Positions 60,651-64,000 of a DNA stretch of 64,000 bases are shown one piece after another (the stretch's first letter is position 1; every line of letters begins with the position of its first letter). The stretch is from NCBI GenBank assembly GCA_963708245.1, contig OY970201.1:1116001-1180000 (forward strand), in the 5' to 3' direction. The notes beneath the pieces were generated by a model that did not search any database, was not told where the DNA came from, and saw only the letters and a program-made list of their open reading frames with translations. The DNA comes from CAVYXK01 sp963708245 (GTDB taxonomy: Bacteria; Pseudomonadota; Alphaproteobacteria; Acetobacterales; Acetobacteraceae). The position numbers were made by a program, and so were the translations under genes.

Positions 60651-63126
60651 GGGCGAGGCCGGCGCGCATGTGCTCGCAGCAGCGCTCAAGCGCGCCGATG
60701 TGGAAATTGATCGCCCAACTGCAATGATGCGCCTGCAGCAGCAGCGCCGGATCCTGGCGAGCCTTGGCGCGCTCCAGCAGGGATGCGGCGCGGTCGAGAT
60801 GTGCGCGATAATCGGGGGCGACGCGCCACCAACCCCAGTAGATCGTGAAATGGGCTTCCTCTTCGGGCAGCGCGTGGCAGAGTTCGTACGCGGCGGCGTA
60901 GTGGTCTTGAGTTTCGCTCGCGAACGGACCGCGCAACCCCATCAACGCCGCACCCAATGGGGCACAGAGTTGCAAACGCAACCGCATGGTCTCGGTCGTT
61001 TGCGGCAACCGTTCCAGCGCGGATAAGCCGCGCCGCAGCAGCCGCGTCGCTTCGGTCAGCGCCGAACGGGACAGGCTGTTGCGCGCGGCTTCGAGCCACA
61101 GCGGGGCTGCCTCCACGGCGTGTCCGCCAGCAGTCAGGTGGAACGCAAGCGTCTCCGGCTGACGCTCGTGCAACTCGGGTACCAGACGCTGAAGCGCCCG
61201 GGCCACTTGCTCGTGCAGCTCTCGCCGGCGATCGCTGAGCAGACTGTCGTAAGCTGCATCGCGCAGCAGCGAGTGGCTGAATGCGTAGCTGTCGGCGCCG
61301 GCCCGAAGGTCCTGCTCGAGAATGCCTGATGCGACCAGCGTCGCCAGGGCGCGGTCCAACGCTTCGCCGGTACTGCCGCTGGCGGCGGCGAGCACATCGC
61401 GGCGCACCGACCGCCCGGCAACAGCGGCGACCTGGGCAATATGCCGAGCGCCAACCGCGCGATCGAGGCGGGCTATCAGCGATTCGTGCAGTGAGGCGGG
61501 AATCTCCCGGCCCGCCTCGCCGGGGAGCGCCTCTTCCGGAAGTGCGTCCAGGTTCCGCTCGAGGATGCCGCGGACAACCTCCTCGATGAATAGGGGAACG
61601 CCGTCCGTGCGGTTTGCGATCTGCTCGAGCAAGCGTGGAGAGATCGCGCGGCTGCCCAGCATGTTGCGTGCAAGGCGCGCGGTGTGCAGCGCATCCAGAC
61701 GACCGAGCTGAAGCGTCGTCGTTGCCTGTCGTGAAAGCCAGGTGGGGGCGGTGCCCTCGCGTGCGGTGATGAGCAACAGGCAGGGCCGATCGGTGATCAT
61801 GCGGATCAGCAGGGCCAGCACTTCACAGGAGGACGGGTCCAGCCAGTGCAGGTCTTCGATCAGGATGCAGAACGGCCCGCCGCGTCCTCGCGCCGCGATC
61901 TGCTCCGCCAGCAGGGCTATTGTGCGTTCCCTCAACTGTTCTGGGGTCAGCGCAGCGATCGTGGGCTCGCGGTAGGGCAGCCCCAGGAGGCCGGCCAGGA
62001 TTGCCATGGCCTGCTCCGGCTCCCGCACGTCTCCGGCCAACACGGAACGGAGACGATGCAATGCCTGATCGCGGTCTTCGGTACCTGTGAGCCCTGCCTC
62101 GGATTGGATGAAATCGATAACGGGACGCAGCAGGCTGTCGGTGTCGAAGGGTGAACCGTTGATCTCCACAAGGGCGGCGTCCGCCGGCAGTTTCTCGTTG
62201 AGGAACTGTGTCACCAGGCGCGATTTGCCGATTCCGGCTTCGCCAACGATGAGGGCGACACGCCCCTGACCCTGCTCCGCCTGGCGCCAAAGTGTGCGCA
62301 GCGCGTCGAGTTCGGCTTCGCGGCCCTGCAACGGCGTAAGCTCGCTGCCGCCCAGGCGGCGCGAACCGCTGCCGCGCGACATCCGTTCCTGCACGATGCG
62401 CCAGGGCTGTTGCGTCTGGGCAAAGCCCTTGAGTTGGATGGGCGTCAACCGCTCGCAATCGAAGCGGCGGCGGATGCGGCTGTGGGTCTGTTCGGCGACG
62501 ACGATGCCGTTTGGCGCTGCCAGCGATTGCAGCCGTGCCGCGAGGTTGGGCGTGGAGCCGAGCACGCCCAGGCTTTCAGTCTCGCCGCCGGCGACGAGGT
62601 CGCCCACGATGACGACGCCGGTCGCCAGGCCGATGCGGACGTGGACTGGCTCTCCGTCCGGGGTCGTGAGCTCGACCATGCCGCGAACGATATCCATCGC
62701 TGCGCGGGCGGCCCGTTCGGAGTCGTTCTCGTTGGCGATCGGATAGCAGAAATAGGCAAGGATGCCGTCGCCGACGAAGCGCGCGATCTTGCCGCCGTAG
62801 CGTGCGATGGCGGTACCGCAGCGGTCGCGGTAGTGAGCGATGAAATGCATCAGGTCTTCGACATCCAGGCGCTCGCCCATTGCCGCGGAGCCGGCGAGGT
62901 CGACGAACATGACGGTGAGGGGACGGCGTTCGACTGGCGCAGTGGGTTGTGGTGGCGGCTTGGCTGCGATGGCGGCGAGGAAGCGCTTGCGGTCGCCCAT
63001 GGTGAGGCCGAGCTCGCGGAGGTCGGAGTCGGTCAGGTGGCTGAGTTGATCGGCCGTGATTCCTTCGGCTTCGAAGGCGGGGATGTATCGCCCCAGGCCG
63101 TTTGATCTGAGCCAATCCTCCATCAC
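60421..63126 (-). CDS. Class III adenylate/guanylate cyclase with AAA ATPase and TPR, frameshifted C-terminus
   Basis: A large signalling ATPase. Residues 1-65 form a SAM domain (MEDWLRSNGLGRYIPAFEAE). Residues about 70-240 form a class III cyclase domain with metal Asp residues in VMFVDLAGSAAMG and ARFVGDGILAYF. From about 270 an AAA/NB-ARC-like ATPase follows, with P-loop LIVGEAGIGKSRLVTQFL and Walker B FCILIEDLHWLDPSS, then helical repeats. The last 77 residues of this frame are off-frame after 60651, and the true C-terminus continues in another frame (previous entry). Such proteins make cAMP in response to unknown cues. Frameshift or sequencing error. Confidence 0.82.
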   Translation of the reverse strand: MMEDWLRSNGLGRYIPAFEAEGITADQLSHLTDSDLRELGLTMGDRKRFLAAIAAKPPPQPTAPVERRPLTVMFVDLAGSAAMGERLDVEDLMHFIAHYRDRCGTAIARYGGKIARFVGDGILAYFCYPIANENDSERAARAAMDIVRGMVELTTPDGEPVHVRIGLATGVVIVGDLVAGGETESLGVLGSTPNLAARLQSLAAPNGIVVAEQTHSRIRRRFDCERLTPIQLKGFAQTQQPWRIVQERMSRGSGSRRLGGSELTPLQGREAELDALRTLWRQAEQGQGRVALIVGEAGIGKSRLVTQFLNEKLPADAALVEINGSPFDTDSLLRPVIDFIQSEAGLTGTEDRDQALHRLRSVLAGDVREPEQAMAILAGLLGLPYREPTIAALTPEQLRERTIALLAEQIAARGRGGPFCILIEDLHWLDPSSCEVLALLIRMITDRPCLLLITAREGTAPTWLSRQATTTLQLGRLDALHTARLARNMLGSRAISPRLLEQIANRTDGVPLFIEEVVRGILERNLDALPEEALPGEAGREIPASLHESLIARLDRAVGARHIAQVAAVAGRSVRRDVLAAASGSTGEALDRALATLVASGILEQDLRAGADSYAFSHSLLRDAAYDSLLSDRRRELHEQVARALQRLVPELHERQPETLAFHLTAGGHAVEAAPLWLEAARNSLSRSALTEATRLLRRGLSALERLPQTTETMRLRLQLCAPLGAALMGLRGPFASETQDHYAAAYELCHALPEEEAHFTIYWGWWRVAPDYRAHLDRAASLLERAKARQDPALLLQAHHCSWAINFHIGALERCCEHMRAGLAHLRGRRLRPPRSSLRQSRRQGLRPWRIVSAILDAGPAARGGTRGSSLPRMGRAHQSPWQPRSRTRSDAALSGVSRR

Positions 63127-63307
63127 GAGGTCCCGGCGGCTGCAACTGGAGGTATCTCACACGATGCACCCGTGCACTAGAGCCGCGATCTCCGGAAGCT
63201 GTTGGCGCAGTCGTGCTGATGGTGCGGGCAACGGCGATGTGACCGATCCATTTCTGAGATACGACGCCTGCTTTGACGAAAGGCTGTAAAATTAGAAACG
63301 GGTGCGT

Positions 63308-63328
63308 CAACCACCGTGCAGGTGGTTG
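63308..63328. terminator. 8-bp stem hairpin
   Basis: CAACCACC and GGTGGTTG around GTGCA, between the cyclase start and a small plus-strand gene. No T-run follows. The remaining 63127-63378 region shows no gene. Confidence 0.35.
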
Positions 63329-63378
63329 TTGCGCGTTTATCGTCGGTGGATCAGATTAGGGGGAGCGGGAGGTTGCCG

Positions 63379-63690
63379 ATGAACAAGACAGTCGCGGTTC
63401 TGATCGCCGGTGAATTGTATCTGCTGACCGTGCCGGCCCAGCCGGTGCAGGCGGATGTTCCGGAGCTCGCGGATGTGAAAGCGCTGCTGGCCCAGCATAG
63501 CGATGAGGCGAGTGGCATCTGTGGGGCAGTGTGCGTGGATTTCAGCGCGCAGGGGTCATTCAAGGTAGCGGATGACGGGGGAAACGACGTTCGTTACGAC
63601 GTCACGGCGGCAGTTCGGAAGGCAACGCAGTCGAGCGGCGCAGCAACTGCTCACCGGCGCGGAAAGGACCCAACCAAGAGCAAGCCGTGA
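63379..63690 (+). CDS. Hypothetical small protein
   Basis: A 103-residue protein starting MNKTVAVLIAGELYLLTVPA, possibly a weak signal or membrane-proximal stretch, then an acidic middle (PELADVKALLAQHSDEASG) with two Cys in GICGAVCVDF and a basic Lys/Arg tail. No family recognised. GGGAGG precedes the ATG. The frame is open upstream to 63316 without coding signs. Confidence 0.5.
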   Translation: MNKTVAVLIAGELYLLTVPAQPVQADVPELADVKALLAQHSDEASGICGAVCVDFSAQGSFKVADDGGNDVRYDVTAAVRKATQSSGAATAHRRGKDPTKSKP

Positions 63691-63796
63691 GGGTGGAACC
63701 TGAACCTAGCGCAGCGGCCGCCGGCCTGCGGTCCTCTGCAGGCGAAGGATGACGGACATCAGATCACCAGATACAGGGCCGGATCCATCGTTCGGC

Positions 63797-64000
63797 TCAG
63801 GGCGATGTCGGCGGGCACTCGGCCGGTGACGGTGGCACGTACTGTCGAATCGATATCGACGACGCTCCGAACAGGTTGGCATTCGCCTGAACCCATTGCA
63901 CCTTTTGCCAGAGCGTGTTGCTTGAGGTCTGCGTTCCGACGAGCTTATTGATCACGTCCACGCCCTGGTCGCTGATGTTGTTGCCATCGGTTGTCGGCAC
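63797..64000 (-). CDS. C-terminal part of a protein cut by the window edge
   Basis: Sixty-seven residues reading toward 63797 (DQGVDVINKLVGTQTSSNTL, WVQANANLFGASSIS) and ending IRQYVPPSPAECPPTSP. The start lies beyond 64000 or at a GTG at its very edge, so this is probably incomplete. No family recognised; composition suggests a secreted or surface protein. Confidence 0.45.
   Translation of the reverse strand: MPTTDGNNISDQGVDVINKLVGTQTSSNTLWQKVQWVQANANLFGASSISIRQYVPPSPAECPPTSP

Overview
The window looks like chromosomal DNA of an alphaproteobacterium, most likely of the Acetobacteraceae. Supporting signs are the high GC content, a three-component membrane aldehyde dehydrogenase of the acetic-acid-bacterial type (2Fe-2S subunit, molybdopterin subunit, triheme cytochrome c), an Rrf2-led suf operon ending in sufT and sufA, GTTC-N7-GTTC LexA-type boxes, and DUF1127, DUF983 and SURF1 neighbours. 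The genus cannot be fixed from the sequence alone.

Layout. 0-9 kb: a DinB-fold protein, an EamA transporter and a DUF1127 protein, then a large MASE1-CHASE-PAS hybrid histidine kinase, a Phd-type antitoxin beside a decayed VapC, a 23S rRNA uracil methyltransferase and an MscS channel. 8.7-15.2 kb: a compact, translationally coupled operon rrf2-sufB-sufC-sufD-sufS-sufU-sufT-sufA. 15.4-19.5 kb: a vanadium-dependent haloperoxidase preceded by a CRP-like palindrome, then an SDR, a KDPG aldolase and a KDG kinase (end of a 2-keto-3-deoxy-sugar route).

20-27.6 kb is an accessory island. It holds a frameshifted alkyltransferase-like gene, a serine recombinase, a MarR/alpha-beta-hydrolase module with two matching operators, a resolvase remnant cut by an IS5-family element, and a 2,862-bp IS1-family transposon. 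That transposon has 14-bp inverted ends and a perfect 8-bp target duplication. It carries a membrane-protein gene, the transposase, an odd class I tRNA with anticodon GCU, a run of six hairpins that looks like a structured RNA, a putative winged-helix protein and a small basic KGG-type protein. It landed next to a gene whose start region carries two LexA-type boxes. This is the most unusual part of the window.

27.6-46 kb returns to core genes: a glycosyltransferase, an LpxH-like phosphoesterase and a lipid kinase; cytochrome oxidase subunit III, DUF983, SURF1 and an M32 carboxypeptidase; the aldehyde dehydrogenase operon; a benzoylformate-decarboxylase-like enzyme with an AEC transporter; an oxalate decarboxylase pseudogene; paired small membrane proteins; and FtsK. 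46-53 kb is again accessory: a lipocalin-like protein, a complete IS1380 element with 5-bp target duplication, an AT-richer PIN-like gene and an orphan polytopic membrane protein. 53-64 kb holds the homogentisate operon (hppD-hmgA-fahA) with a divergent Lrp/AsnC regulator whose effector domain carries two compensating frameshifts, a methyltransferase, an ATP-grasp enzyme and a frameshifted SAM-cyclase-ATPase-TPR protein.

Several genes show single-base frameshifts (ATL, oxalate decarboxylase, AsnC regulator, cyclase). They may be real decay or assembly errors; reads would settle this.
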